Origin: Streptomyces shenzhenensis
GTDB taxonomy: Bacteria > Actinomycetota > Actinomycetes > Streptomycetales > Streptomycetaceae
Assembly (NCBI RefSeq): GCF_021462265.1
Contig: NZ_JAJONF010000011.1
Coordinates: 62,001 to 126,000, forward strand
Direction: 5' to 3'
DNA length: 64,000 nucleotides
The position numbers and the translations under genes are program-made. The notes beneath the pieces were generated by a model. It did no database searches. It was not told the DNA's origin and was given only the letters and a program-made list of their open reading frames with translations. Shown piece by piece: positions 1-8,271 of the stretch (its first letter is position 1; each line of letters begins with the position of its first letter).

Positions 1-421
1 CGCGCTCGTTGTTCTCGCTCTCCTTGTTGAAGGCGGGAACGAAGCCGCCGGGGATGTGCTCCACCGACGTCACCTGGCCCGCGAGGGGGGCGCGGTTGAC
101 GTGGACGTTGAGCGGGCTCATGAAGATCGCGACGCGGGTGCGGCCGTCCTTCCACGGCATGATGCTCTGCACCACACCGTCGGCGGGGGAGATGACACGG
201 CCCTGGGCGATCTCACGCTCGGGGTCGCGGAAGAACCACAGCATGCCCGCCGCGAGCGCGGTGGCGGGCACGGCGACGGCCTTGGCGGCGCCGGAGCGGC
301 GGGCGCGGAGCAGGCTGACGGCTGCGGTGGCGACGGTCGGGAGAAGCCACGGCGATGCTCCGCGCGCGAGGCGTACGCCGGCCAGGCTGTCTCGATGTGC
401 AGAGGTTTGGCTGTGGGGCAT
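1..421 (-). CDS. psd: phosphatidylserine decarboxylase, N-terminal part (runs off left edge)
   Basis: Membrane enzyme that decarboxylates phosphatidylserine to phosphatidylethanolamine. The visible 140 residues start at an ATG (419-421) preceded by GAAGG. They contain a hydrophobic stretch, then FFRDPER, then ISPADG and the IFMSPLNVHVNR block that is characteristic of the family. The C-terminal part with the self-cleaving serine motif that makes the pyruvoyl group lies outside the window, so its integrity cannot be judged. The gene lies downstream of the ethylmalonyl-CoA operon on the same strand but is separated from it by a strong stem-loop. Family identity is secure from these motifs; the boundary at position 1 is an artefact of the window. 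Confidence 0.93.
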   Translation of the reverse strand, partial: MPHSQTSAHRDSLAGVRLARGASPWLLPTVATAAVSLLRARRSGAAKAVAVPATALAAGMLWFFRDPEREIAQGRVISPADGVVQSIMPWKDGRTRVAIFMSPLNVHVNRAPLAGQVTSVEHIPGGFVPAFNKESENNER

Positions 422-543
422 GGATGACCTTCGTAGCGGATGATGCCGCGCGGGAAAAGGGGACGGCGGCTTTCCGGGATCGTACCGGTCGCGGCCTACA
501 ACTGGGCAAGCCAGGAAGCCGAGTCGGCGGCCGAAGACCGTTG

Positions 544-580
544 ACGGGGTGTGATCTTCTTCTCGAAGAAAACACCCCGT
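544..580 (-). terminator. stem-loop terminator after the acyl-CoA dehydrogenase gene
   Basis: Perfect 9-bp arms ACGGGGTGT (544-552) and ACACCCCGT (572-580) enclose a second small stem, TTCTT/AAGAA around CTCG. It lies about 10 bp beyond the stop of the preceding minus-strand gene and upstream of psd, so it probably ends the five-gene operon. Confidence 0.75.
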
Positions 581-590
581 ACCCGGACAA

Positions 591-1796
591 TCAACCCTGG
601 AATCGATACTCTTCGAGCAGTCGTCGCCCGATGATCATTTTCTGGATCTCGGCGGTGCCTTCGCCGATCAGCAGCATGGGCGCCTCGCGGTAGAGGCGTT
701 CGATCTCGTACTCCTTGGAGAAGCCGTAGCCGCCGTGGATCCGGAAGGCGTCCTCCACGACCTCCTTGCAGTACTCGGAGGCGAGATACTTCGCCATCCC
801 TGCCTCAAGGTCGTTTCGTTCCCCGGAATCCTTTTTGCGTGCGGCGTTGACCATCATGGCATGCGCGGCCTCGACTTTGGTGGCCATCTCCGCGAGCTTG
901 AACTGGATGGCCTGGTGCTGGGCGATCGCCTTGCCGAAAGTATGACGCTGCTGGGCGTACTGGACGCCCAGCTCGAACGCGCGCTGGGCGACGCCGCAGC
1001 CGCGCGCCGCCACGTTGACGCGGCCGACCTCGACTCCGTCCATCATTTGGTAAAAACCTCGGCCGGTGACCCCGCCGAGCACCCGATCGGCCGGAATCCG
1101 CAGCCCGTCCATGATCAGCTCGGTGGTGTCGACGCCCTTGTAGCCCATTTTGTCGATCTTGCCGGGAATGGTGAGGCCGGGGCGGACCTCTCCGAAGCCG
1201 GGCTCCTTCTCCACCAGGAAGGTCGTCATCGACTTGTGGGGGGCCGTGCCCTCGGGGTGTCCCTCGTCACTTCGCACGAGGACGGCCACGAGGGACGACG
1301 TGCCGCCGTTCGTCAGCCACATCTTCTGGCCGTTCAGGACGTACTCCTCGCCGTCCTTCACCGCCTTCGAGGTGATCGCCGACACGTCCGAGCCGAGGCC
1401 CGGCTCCGACATCGAGAAGGCGCCCCGGATGTCGCCGGCCGCCATCCGCGGCAGGAAGTGCTCCTTCTGCTCCTGCGTCCCGTGCTGCTTGAGCATGTAC
1501 GCGACGATGAAGTGCGTGTTGATGATCCCGGAGACGGACATCCAGCCCCGGGCGATCTCCTCGACGCACAGCGCGTACGTCAGGAGGGACTCGCCCAGGC
1601 CGCCGTACTCCTCGGGGATCATCAGGCCGAAGAGGCCGAGCTCCCTGAGGCCGTCCACGATCGCTTGCGGGTACTCGTCGCGGTGCTCCAGCTCGGTGGC
1701 GACCGGGATGATCTCCTTGTCCACGAAGTCGCGGACGGTGGAGAGGATCTCCTGCTGGACGTCGGTCAGACCGGCGGTCTGGGCGAGACGGGCCAT
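591..1796 (-). CDS. acyl-CoA dehydrogenase, probable methylsuccinyl-CoA dehydrogenase
   Basis: FAD-dependent acyl-CoA dehydrogenase of 401 residues, normal for the family. It has the N-terminal helical domain, the FAD-contacting segment FSMSEPGLGSD, the middle beta domain and the C-terminal helices. The catalytic base is visible as Glu379 in IGEGTAEIQ. It is the last gene of the ethylmalonyl-CoA operon, three bases after the MaoC stop. In that pathway an acyl-CoA dehydrogenase oxidises (2S)-methylsuccinyl-CoA to mesaconyl-CoA, and no other gene here could do this step, so the assignment rests on family plus context. The proteobacterial enzyme is longer (about 550 residues, from memory), so substrate specificity needs a biochemical test. 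A generic short-chain acyl-CoA dehydrogenase role is the alternative. Confidence 0.85.
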   Translation of the reverse strand: MARLAQTAGLTDVQQEILSTVRDFVDKEIIPVATELEHRDEYPQAIVDGLRELGLFGLMIPEEYGGLGESLLTYALCVEEIARGWMSVSGIINTHFIVAYMLKQHGTQEQKEHFLPRMAAGDIRGAFSMSEPGLGSDVSAITSKAVKDGEEYVLNGQKMWLTNGGTSSLVAVLVRSDEGHPEGTAPHKSMTTFLVEKEPGFGEVRPGLTIPGKIDKMGYKGVDTTELIMDGLRIPADRVLGGVTGRGFYQMMDGVEVGRVNVAARGCGVAQRAFELGVQYAQQRHTFGKAIAQHQAIQFKLAEMATKVEAAHAMMVNAARKKDSGERNDLEAGMAKYLASEYCKEVVEDAFRIHGGYGFSKEYEIERLYREAPMLLIGEGTAEIQKMIIGRRLLEEYRFQG

Positions 1797-1799
1797 CGC

Positions 1800-2312
1800 T
1801 TACTTCCCCTGTTCCTTGAGCTCGGGGCGGCCCGGCTGCTCGCCGCCGCGCTCCTTGATGTACGTCTCGGTCGGCACCATCACCTTGCGGCGGAACACAC
1901 ACACCAGCGTGCCGTCCTGCTTGTAGCCCTTGGTCTCGACGTAGACGATCCCGCGGTCGTTCTTCGACTTGGACGGCCACTTGTCGAGCACGGTCGTCTG
2001 GCCGTAGATCGTGTCGCCGTGGAACGTGGGAGCCACGTGCTTGAGCGACTCGATCTCCAGGTTGGCGATCGCCTTGCCCGAGATGTCAGGAACTGACATG
2101 CCGAGCAGCAGCGAGTAGATGTAGTTCCCGACCACCACGTTCTTGCCGAAGTCCGTCGTCTTCTCGGCGTAGTTGGTGTCCATGTGGAGCGGGTGGTGGT
2201 TCATGGTGAGGAGACAGAACAGGTGGTCGTCGTACTCCGTGACCGTCTTGCCCGGCCAGTGCTTGTACGTCGCCCCGACCTCGAACTCCTCGTACGTGCG
2301 TCCGAACTGCAT
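1800..2312 (-). CDS. MaoC-family hydratase, probable mesaconyl-CoA hydratase
   Basis: Hot-dog-fold hydratase of 170 residues. The MaoC signature is seen at residues 38-45, NHHPLHMD, which carries the catalytic-type His and Asp. In the ethylmalonyl-CoA pathway this family hydrates mesaconyl-CoA to beta-methylmalyl-CoA, the substrate of the lyase encoded just upstream. Start choice: the ATG at 2310-2312 has GGAGG ten bases upstream. A GTG at 2319-2321 overlaps the lyase stop as GTGA, but it is only one base from that GGAGG and is less likely. Spacing to the lyase stop is five bases and to the following dehydrogenase three bases, so the genes are almost certainly co-translated. Confidence 0.88.
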   Translation of the reverse strand: MQFGRTYEEFEVGATYKHWPGKTVTEYDDHLFCLLTMNHHPLHMDTNYAEKTTDFGKNVVVGNYIYSLLLGMSVPDISGKAIANLEIESLKHVAPTFHGDTIYGQTTVLDKWPSKSKNDRGIVYVETKGYKQDGTLVCVFRRKVMVPTETYIKERGGEQPGRPELKEQGK

Positions 2313-2317
2313 CGCGC

Positions 2318-3283
2318 TCACGCCTCCGGGATCTCGAACTTCGACGTGCGCTGCATGCCGGCCGCCCGGCCCTTGCCGGAGATGACCAGGGCCATCTTGC
2401 GGCTGGCCTCGTCGATCATCTCGTCGCCGAGCATCGCGGAGCCCTTCTTGCCGCCCGCCTCGGACGTGTAGTAGTCGTACGCGTCCAGGATCAGCTCGGC
2501 GTGGTCGTAGTCCTCCTGCGACGGCGAGAAGATCTCGTTGGACGCCTCGACCTGGCCGGGGTGCAGCACCCACTTGCCGTCGAAGCCGAGGGCCGCGGCG
2601 CGCTGGGCGACCTCGCGGTAGCCCTCGACGTTGCGGATCTGGAGGTAGGGGCCGTCGATCGCCTGGAGGTTGTTGGCGCGGGCGGCCATCAGGATCTTCA
2701 TCAGGATGTAGTGGTAGGCGTCCGCCGGGTAGCCGGGCGGCTGCTCGCCCACGACCAGCGACTTCATGTTGATGGACGCCATGAAGTCGGCCGGGCCGAA
2801 GATGATCGTCTCGACGCGCTGGGACGCGGTGGCGATCTCGTTGACGTTGTTCAGGCCCTGCGCGTTCTCGATCTGCGCCTCGATGCCGATCTTGCCGACC
2901 TCGAAGCCCATGGTCTTCTCGATCTGGGTCAGCAGCAGGTCGAGGGCGACGACCTGCTGGGCCGTCTGGACCTTCGGCAGCATGATGCAGTCGAGGTTCT
3001 GCCCGGCGCCCTCGACCACGGTCACGACGTCACGGTACGTCCACTCGGTCGTCCAGTCGTTGACGCGGACCACGCGCGTCTTGCCGGTCCAGTCGCCCTC
3101 GTTGAGGAACTTGACGATGGTGTGCCGCGCCTCGGGCTTGGCGAGCGGCGCGCACGCGTCCTCCAGGTCGAGGAAGACCTGATCCGCCGGGAGACCCTGC
3201 GCCTTCTCCAGGAAGCGCGGGTTCGAACCGGGTACGGCCAGGCACGAGCGCCGCGGGCGGAGACGGTTGACGGTCGTCGTCAT
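2318..3283 (-). CDS. mcl: HpcH/HpaI (CitE-like) lyase, probable beta-methylmalyl-CoA / malyl-CoA lyase
   Basis: TIM-barrel lyase of the CitE/HpcH class, 321 residues. Visible motifs are VPGSNPRFLEKA (17-28), FLDLEDA (37-43), the CoA/substrate arginine in VRVN (72-75), the metal-binding glutamate Glu139 in IEAQIENAQG, and the metal-binding aspartate Asp166 in FGPADF. Members in this operon context cleave beta-methylmalyl-CoA to glyoxylate and propionyl-CoA, the carbon-splitting step of the ethylmalonyl-CoA pathway. The start ATG overlaps the upstream mutase stop as ATGA (3280-3283) and is preceded by GAGG. Identity to subclass is inferred from operon position; citrate lyase beta is unlikely because no citrate lyase partner genes are present. 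Confidence 0.9.
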   Translation of the reverse strand: MTTTVNRLRPRRSCLAVPGSNPRFLEKAQGLPADQVFLDLEDACAPLAKPEARHTIVKFLNEGDWTGKTRVVRVNDWTTEWTYRDVVTVVEGAGQNLDCIMLPKVQTAQQVVALDLLLTQIEKTMGFEVGKIGIEAQIENAQGLNNVNEIATASQRVETIIFGPADFMASINMKSLVVGEQPPGYPADAYHYILMKILMAARANNLQAIDGPYLQIRNVEGYREVAQRAAALGFDGKWVLHPGQVEASNEIFSPSQEDYDHAELILDAYDYYTSEAGGKKGSAMLGDEMIDEASRKMALVISGKGRAAGMQRTSKFEIPEA

Positions 3284-5328
3284 GCGGGGACCTCCAGAGG
3301 GTCGAGCTTGTTCGCTTTCCGGATCTCGTCGACGATGCGGCCGATGATTCCGGTGATGTCGAAGTCCTTCGGGGTGAAGACCGCGGCCACTCCGGCTGCC
3401 CTGAGCTGCTCGGCGTCTCCGTTCGGGATGATGCCACCGGCGATCACCGGTATATCTGTGGCACCGGCCACACGGAGTCGTTCCAGGACGTCGGGGACCA
3501 GCTGGGCGTGCGACCCGGAGAGGATCGACAGGCCCACCGCGTGCACGTCCTCGGCGAGCGCCGCGTCCACGATCTGCTCGGGAGTGAGCCGGATGCCCTG
3601 GTAGACCACCTCGAAGCCGGCGTCCCTGGCCCGCACCGCGATCTGCTCGGCGCCGTTGGAGTGCCCGTCCAGACCGGGCTTGCCGACCAGGAACCGCAGC
3701 TTGCCGCTGCCCAGCTCACGGGCGGTGGCGTCCACCCTGGCCCGCACCTCGGCGAGCGCCGAGCCCGCCTCGACGGGGACCGCGACGGGAGCCGAGGAGA
3801 CCCCGGTCGGCGCCCGGAACTCGCCGAACACCTCGCGCAGGGCCCCGGCCCACTCACCGGTCGTCACACCCGCGCGGGCGCACTCCAGGGTGGCCTCCAT
3901 GAGGTTGTCGGTGCCCTTGGCGGCCTCCTTCAGCCGCTCCAGGGCCTTGCAGGGCCGCGGGTGGTTGAACGGCGGCTGGTAGCGCGTGTCGCGCCACCGC
4001 CCGATCGCGGCCACCACCCTCGCCTCGACCGCCGGGTCGACCGTCTGGATGGCCGTGTCCAGGTCGGCGGTGAGCGGATTCGGCTCGGTGGTCTCGAAGA
4101 TGTTGACGCCGACGATCTTGTCCTGACCGGACTCGATCCGGCCCCGGCGCTCGGCGTGCGACGCCACCAGCTGCGACTTCAGGTAGCCGGACTCGACGGC
4201 GGCCATCGCGCCGCCCATCTCCTGGATCCGGTCCATCTCCGCGAGGGAGTCCTCGACCAGCTGGGCGACCTTCGCCTCGATGACGTGCGAGCCCTCGAAG
4301 ATGTCGTCGTACTCCAGCAGGTCGCTCTCATGGGCGAGCACCTGCTGGATGCGCAGCGACCACTGCTGGTCCCAGGGCCGGGGCAGGCCCAGGGCCTCGT
4401 TCCACGCCGGGAGCTGCACGGCACGCGCGCGTGCGTCCTTCGAGAGCGTCACGGCCAGCATCTCCAGCACGATCCGCTGGACGTTGTTCTCCGGCTGCGC
4501 CTCGGTCAGGCCGAGGGAGTTGACCTGGACGCCGTACCGGAAGCGGCGCTGCTTGGGGTCCTCGATGCCGTACCGCTCACGGGTGACCTTGTCCCAGATG
4601 CGGCCGAACGCCCGCATCTTGCACATCTCCTCGACGAACCGGACGCCCGCGTTCACGAAGAAGGAGATGCGGGCGACGACGTCACCCATCCGCTCCTGCG
4701 GCACCTGGCCGCTGTCGCGCACCGCGTCCAGGACGGCGACGGCGGTGGACATCGCGTAGGCGATCTCCTGGACCGGTGTGGCGCCCGCCTCCTGCAGGTG
4801 GTAGCTGCAGATGTTGATCGGGTTCCACTTCGGCAGGTGGGAGACCGTGTACGCGATCATGTCCGTCGTCAGCCGGAGGCTCGGCCCCGGCGGGAAGACG
4901 TGCGTCCCCCGGGACAGGTACTCCTTGACGATGTCGTTCTGGGTGGTGCCCTGGAGCTTGGTGACGTCCGCGCCCTGCTCCTCCGCGACGACCTGGTAGA
5001 GCGCCAGCAGCCACATGGCGGTGGCGTTGATCGTCATCGAGGTGTTCATCTGCTCCAGGGGGATGTCCTGGAACAGCCGGCGCATGTCGCCGAGGTGCGA
5101 GACGGGCACGCCCACCCGGCCGACCTCGCCGCGGGCGAGGATGTGGTCGGGGTCGTATCCGGTCTGCGTCGGCAGGTCGAACGCCACCGACAGGCCCGTC
5201 TGGCCCTTGGCGAGGTTACGCCGGTACAGCTCGTTGGACGCCTCGGCGGTGGAGTGCCCGGCATACGTGCGCATGAGCCACGGCCGGTCCTTCTCCCGCC
5301 TGTCTGCGGCGATCTGACGCTCAGTCAT
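3280..5328 (-). CDS. meaA: B12-dependent acyl-CoA mutase, MeaA / ethylmalonyl-CoA mutase
   Basis: Adenosylcobalamin-dependent carbon-skeleton mutase of 682 residues in one chain. The N-terminal TIM barrel (about 1-510) binds the acyl-CoA. The C-terminal cobalamin domain (about 540-670) shows the full base-off/His-on motif: Asp554-x-His556-x-x-Gly559 (DGHSNG), then SILSGSH and AGGIIP. MeaA proteins interconvert ethylmalonyl-CoA and methylsuccinyl-CoA; methylmalonyl-CoA mutase is the close relative. The single-chain length, the TGLSVAFDLPTQTGYD opening and the position directly after ccr support ethylmalonyl-CoA mutase. It starts 17 bp after the ccr stop and overlaps the next gene by four bases. 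Confidence 0.93.
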   Translation of the reverse strand: MTERQIAADRREKDRPWLMRTYAGHSTAEASNELYRRNLAKGQTGLSVAFDLPTQTGYDPDHILARGEVGRVGVPVSHLGDMRRLFQDIPLEQMNTSMTINATAMWLLALYQVVAEEQGADVTKLQGTTQNDIVKEYLSRGTHVFPPGPSLRLTTDMIAYTVSHLPKWNPINICSYHLQEAGATPVQEIAYAMSTAVAVLDAVRDSGQVPQERMGDVVARISFFVNAGVRFVEEMCKMRAFGRIWDKVTRERYGIEDPKQRRFRYGVQVNSLGLTEAQPENNVQRIVLEMLAVTLSKDARARAVQLPAWNEALGLPRPWDQQWSLRIQQVLAHESDLLEYDDIFEGSHVIEAKVAQLVEDSLAEMDRIQEMGGAMAAVESGYLKSQLVASHAERRGRIESGQDKIVGVNIFETTEPNPLTADLDTAIQTVDPAVEARVVAAIGRWRDTRYQPPFNHPRPCKALERLKEAAKGTDNLMEATLECARAGVTTGEWAGALREVFGEFRAPTGVSSAPVAVPVEAGSALAEVRARVDATARELGSGKLRFLVGKPGLDGHSNGAEQIAVRARDAGFEVVYQGIRLTPEQIVDAALAEDVHAVGLSILSGSHAQLVPDVLERLRVAGATDIPVIAGGIIPNGDAEQLRAAGVAAVFTPKDFDITGIIGRIVDEIRKANKLDPLEVPA

Positions 5329-5345
5329 TTATGACCTCGGGTGTC

Positions 5346-6689
5346 TCAGACGTTGCGGAAGCGGTTGATGGCGTCGAGGTGCTTGGCCCGCATCTCCTCG
5401 TCGCGCACGCCGAGGCCTTCCTCGGGAGCGAGGCAGAGGACGCCGACCTTGCCCTGGTGCAGGTTGCGGTGCACGTCGTAGGCGGCCTGGCCGGTCTCCT
5501 CCAGGGAGTAGACCTTCGACAGGGTCGGGTGGATCTTGCCCTTCGCGATCAGCCGGTTGGCCTCCCAGGCCTCGCGGTAGTTGGCGAAGTGCGAGCCGAT
5601 GATCCGCTTCAGGGACATCCACAGGTAGCGGTTGTCGTACTCGTGGTTGTAGCCCGAGGTGGAGGCGCAGGTGACGATCGTGCCGCCCTTGCGGGTGACG
5701 TACACGGAGGCACCGAAGGTCTCGCGGCCCGGGTGTTCGAAGACGATGTCGACGTCCTCGCCGCCGGTGAGTTCACGGATGCGCTTGCCGAAGCGCTTCC
5801 ACTCGCGCGGGTCCTGCTCCTGCTCGTTCTTCCAGAACTTGTAGCCCTCGGCGTTGCGGTCGATGATCGCCTCGGCGCCCATCGCCCGGCAGATCTCCGC
5901 CTTCTGCGGCGAGGAGACGACACAGATGGGGTTGGCGCCGCCGGCCAGCGCGAACTGCGTGGCGTACGAGCCGAGTCCACCGCTCGCGCCCCAGATCAGC
6001 ACGTTGTCGCCCTGCTTCATGCCGGCGCCGTTGCGGGAGACCAGCTGCCGGTAGGCGGTGGAGTTGACCAGCCCCGGAGCGGCGGCCTCCTCCCAGCTGA
6101 GGTGGCCCGGCTTGGGCATCAGCTGGTTGGACTTGACCAGCGCGATCTCGGCGAGACCGCCGAAGTTGGTCTCGAAGCCCCAGATGCGCTGCTCGGGGTC
6201 GAGCATGGTGTCGTTGTGACCGTCGGACGACTCCAGCTCCACGGAGAGGCAGTGCGCGACGACCTCGTCACCGGGCTTCCAGGCGTTGACGCCGGGGCCG
6301 GTGCGCAGGACGACGCCCGCGAGGTCGGAGCCGATGATGTGGTACGGGAGGTCGTGCCGCTTGGTCAGCTCGCTGAGGCGCCCGTAGCGCTCCAGGAAAC
6401 CGAAGGTCGACAGCGGCTCGAAGATCGAGGTCCACACCGAGTTGTAGTTGACACTCGATGCCATGACGGCGACCAGGGCCTCGCCCGGGCCGAGCTCGGG
6501 CAGGGCGACCTCGTCGAGGTGGATCGACTTGCGCGGGTCCTTGTCACGGGTCTCCAGGCCCGCGAACATGTCCGTCTCGTCCTTGTGCACGGTGATCGCG
6601 CGGTAGGACTCGGGAAGCGGCAGGGCGGCGAAGTCGGCCGGCGTCGATTCCGGCGACTGGATCGCGTCCAGAATGGCCTGAGTGGTCAC
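5346..6689 (-). CDS. ccr: crotonyl-CoA carboxylase/reductase
   Basis: NADPH-dependent reductive carboxylase that converts crotonyl-CoA and CO2 to (2S)-ethylmalonyl-CoA. It is the entry enzyme of the ethylmalonyl-CoA pathway and a supplier of ethylmalonyl-CoA extender units. The 447-residue MDR-type protein has the Rossmann loop WGASGGLGSYATQFA (233-247). The four CO2-pocket residues known from characterised Ccr enzymes can be placed as Asn81, Phe172, Glu173 and His367, which separates it from plain enoyl reductases. The start is a GTG (6687-6689) with GGAGG seven bases upstream. It is the first gene of a five-gene minus-strand operon; two promoter candidates lie about 205 and 270 bp upstream. 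Confidence 0.96.
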   Translation of the reverse strand: MTTQAILDAIQSPESTPADFAALPLPESYRAITVHKDETDMFAGLETRDKDPRKSIHLDEVALPELGPGEALVAVMASSVNYNSVWTSIFEPLSTFGFLERYGRLSELTKRHDLPYHIIGSDLAGVVLRTGPGVNAWKPGDEVVAHCLSVELESSDGHNDTMLDPEQRIWGFETNFGGLAEIALVKSNQLMPKPGHLSWEEAAAPGLVNSTAYRQLVSRNGAGMKQGDNVLIWGASGGLGSYATQFALAGGANPICVVSSPQKAEICRAMGAEAIIDRNAEGYKFWKNEQEQDPREWKRFGKRIRELTGGEDVDIVFEHPGRETFGASVYVTRKGGTIVTCASTSGYNHEYDNRYLWMSLKRIIGSHFANYREAWEANRLIAKGKIHPTLSKVYSLEETGQAAYDVHRNLHQGKVGVLCLAPEEGLGVRDEEMRAKHLDAINRFRNV

Positions 6690-6894
6690 GGTGTTGCCTC
6701 CGGCGGTGTGCGCCCCCGAGGGAAGGGGCGCTGAGGGTTACGTCGGTGCTGCTGAGGGTTTCGGGAAGGTGCCCTGGTGCCGTCGGTTCGGCGGGGTGGT
6801 GCTTCGGCGGCGCTTTGTGGCGCGGGAGGTTGCCTGTGACGCAGGCGTCCGACGGGCGGGCCGATGGGCTCGCCGGGACAGGCCGGACACCATC

Positions 6895-6923
6895 AACGTA
6901 TGACACCGCGTGTCAGGCGGCAA
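6895..6923 (-). promoter_or_regulatory. proximal ccr promoter with palindrome in the spacer
   Basis: Read on the minus strand: TTGCCG (6918-6923), exactly 17 bases, then TACGTT (6895-6900). The spacer contains the palindrome TGACAC-CGC-GTGTCA (6901-6915), so a dimer bound there would block RNA polymerase. A second palindrome, GGCACT-G-AGTGCC (6924-6936), abuts the -35 box. Confidence 0.65.
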
Positions 6924-6961
6924 GGCACTGAGTGCCAGAAATCGCTCTCAGATGAAATCTT

Positions 6962-7008
6962 TACGTAACAAATGAGCGATGATCGATCAAACCTACTGCC
7001 GAGTAGGT
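6962..7008 (-). promoter_or_regulatory. distal ccr promoter with upstream palindrome
   Basis: Read on the minus strand: TTGATC (6985-6990), 17-base spacer, TACGTA (6962-6967). Immediately upstream of the -35 box lies a perfect 7-bp-arm palindrome, ACCTACT-N4-AGTAGGT (6991-7008). Spacing and box quality make this the stronger of the two candidates; the palindrome is of the kind bound by TetR-type dimers. Confidence 0.65.
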
Positions 7009-7271
7009 GAAAATGCCCCGTCTCGCGGAAGAGGTCCGGATGCCGGGGACGGGCCGCGAGGCGTGGATCACACGGGCGGCGTGACGCACGCCTCAGGTCA
7101 GAGAGCATGCCGATGGCGGCGTCGGCGGGGCGGTGGGCCGCGGAGGCCGGCATCGGCTGTCGCGGTTCCGGTCCGCCGCCGCGCGGAAGCGGACGGCGGC
7201 CCGGCGGTACTTCCCGGCCCGGGCCGCGGCCACCGACTCAGCCCGTCCGGCGGGTGCGGACGAGCGGCTCA

Positions 7272-7293
7272 GCCGCGGTCCGGTGACCGCGGC
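7272..7293 (-). terminator. stem-loop after the TetR gene
   Basis: GCCGCGGTC (7272-7280) and GACCGCGGC (7285-7293) form a perfect 9-bp stem with a four-base loop, 18 bp beyond the TetR stop codon. It would separate tetR transcription from the ccr promoters. Confidence 0.6.
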
Positions 7294-7310
7294 CCGCCAC
7301 GACCGTCGCC

Positions 7311-8126
7311 CTACGACCGCTCCTTCAGCGCCTGCTCGATCGTGCGCATCACCTCGTCCAGCGGCGCGTCCGTCCGCGCCACCGTCACCAGCACCTCACC
7401 CCGCGAACCGACCGAAGCCGGCGCGGTGGACCGGGGGGCGGCGTCCCGGCCGGCCCCGATCCCGGTGCCGAACGTCTTGCGCACGATCGCGAAGGCGTGG
7501 TCCAGCTGGGTCTCGACGTCTCCCCGGCCGTCCGCCCGCAGCCAGCGGCGCAGGACGTGGTTGTGGGCGGTGACCACCGCCGACGCCGCGACCTCGGCCA
7601 GCAGGGGGTCGTCGTTCGCGTCGTCCGCGTGGGCGTGCTCGTCGAAGTGGCCGAGGAGGTAGCGGGTGAAGAGACGCTCGTAACGGGCCACCGACGCGAT
7701 CTCGGCCTCGCGGAGGGTGGGCACCTCGCGGGTGAGCTTGTAGCGGGCGACCGAGATCTCGGGCCGGGCCGCGTACATCTTCATGACTTCCTTGATGCCG
7801 CGGCACACCGTGTCCAGCGGGTGCTCGTGGGCCGGGGCCGCCTTCAGCACGGCCTCGGCGCGGATCAGCGTGTCGTCGTGGTCGGGGAAGATCGCCTCTT
7901 CCTTGGAACGGAAGTGCCGGAAGAAGGTGCGGCGGGCGACCCCGGCCGCCGCCGCGATCTCGTCGACGGTGGTCGCCTCGTACCCTTTCGTCGCGAAGAG
8001 CTCCATCGCGGCGGCCGCCAGTTCTCGGCGCATCTTGAGCCGCTGGGCCGCCGCGCGGGTGCCCGCGGCACTCTCCGGCGCGTCGGGCGTGGCGGGGGTA
8101 CGTGAGGACTTGGCGGGCTGGGGCAT
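7311..8126 (-). CDS. TetR-family transcriptional regulator
   Basis: DNA-binding repressor-type protein of 271 residues from the chosen start. The helix-turn-helix lies at about 52-72 (TTVDEIAAAAGVARRTFFR), followed by the conserved HFRSKEEA. The remainder is an all-helical ligand domain with no recognisable ligand motif. The start at 8124-8126 was chosen because upstream in-frame sequence is low-complexity and runs through a palindrome. A TACGTT box ends six bases before this ATG and no Shine-Dalgarno is present, which suggests a leaderless mRNA. It sits between the ethylmalonyl-CoA operon and a hydroxyacyl-CoA dehydrogenase, so acyl-CoA-responsive control of one or both is the likely job, by context only. 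Confidence 0.9.
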   Translation of the reverse strand: MPQPAKSSRTPATPDAPESAAGTRAAAQRLKMRRELAAAAMELFATKGYEATTVDEIAAAAGVARRTFFRHFRSKEEAIFPDHDDTLIRAEAVLKAAPAHEHPLDTVCRGIKEVMKMYAARPEISVARYKLTREVPTLREAEIASVARYERLFTRYLLGHFDEHAHADDANDDPLLAEVAASAVVTAHNHVLRRWLRADGRGDVETQLDHAFAIVRKTFGTGIGAGRDAAPRSTAPASVGSRGEVLVTVARTDAPLDEVMRTIEQALKERS

Positions 8127-8145
8127 GACCCGAACGTACTGCATG

Positions 8146-8163
8146 TGCGCAGCTTGCTGCGCA
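8146..8163. promoter_or_regulatory. palindromic operator candidate upstream of tetR
   Basis: TGCGCAGC-TT-GCTGCGCA, perfect 8-bp arms, 20 bp before the tetR start codon and overlapping where a -35 region would lie. This fits an autoregulatory TetR operator. The sequence differs from the palindromes at the ccr promoters. Confidence 0.55.
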
Positions 8164-8271
8164 TGTCCGGGGTTTCCCCCGCCCGCAAAGGGCGGGGGAC
8201 CGTCCGCGGGGTCGAGCAGTCCGCCCCAGTCCTTGCCGTCCAGGTCGTCCCGGAACCAGTCGCCGACGCCG

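Larger units (their letters stand above)
6690..7271. other. control region upstream of the ccr operon
   Basis: No convincing gene. It holds two sigma-70-like promoters facing ccr and three palindromes (6901-6915, 6924-6936, 6991-7008), listed separately. An AT-rich island (about 6937-6990) stands out from the local GC content. The stretch from about 6690 to 6890 would be an untranslated leader of about 200 nt for the proximal promoter. Confidence 0.7.

Noticed and set aside
9..693. Overlapping plus- and minus-strand frames at the left edge
   Set aside because: They are out of frame with the clearly recognisable phosphatidylserine decarboxylase sequence on the minus strand.
3215..3240. tRNA T-loop-like GGTTCGAACC sequence
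   Set aside because: Lies in the coding sequence of the CitE-type lyase (PGSNPRF) and no acceptor or anticodon arms can be formed around it.
6893..7153. Small minus-strand frame of 86 codons upstream of ccr
   Set aside because: It runs through the promoter boxes and palindromes and has atypical codon use (AT-rich third positions).
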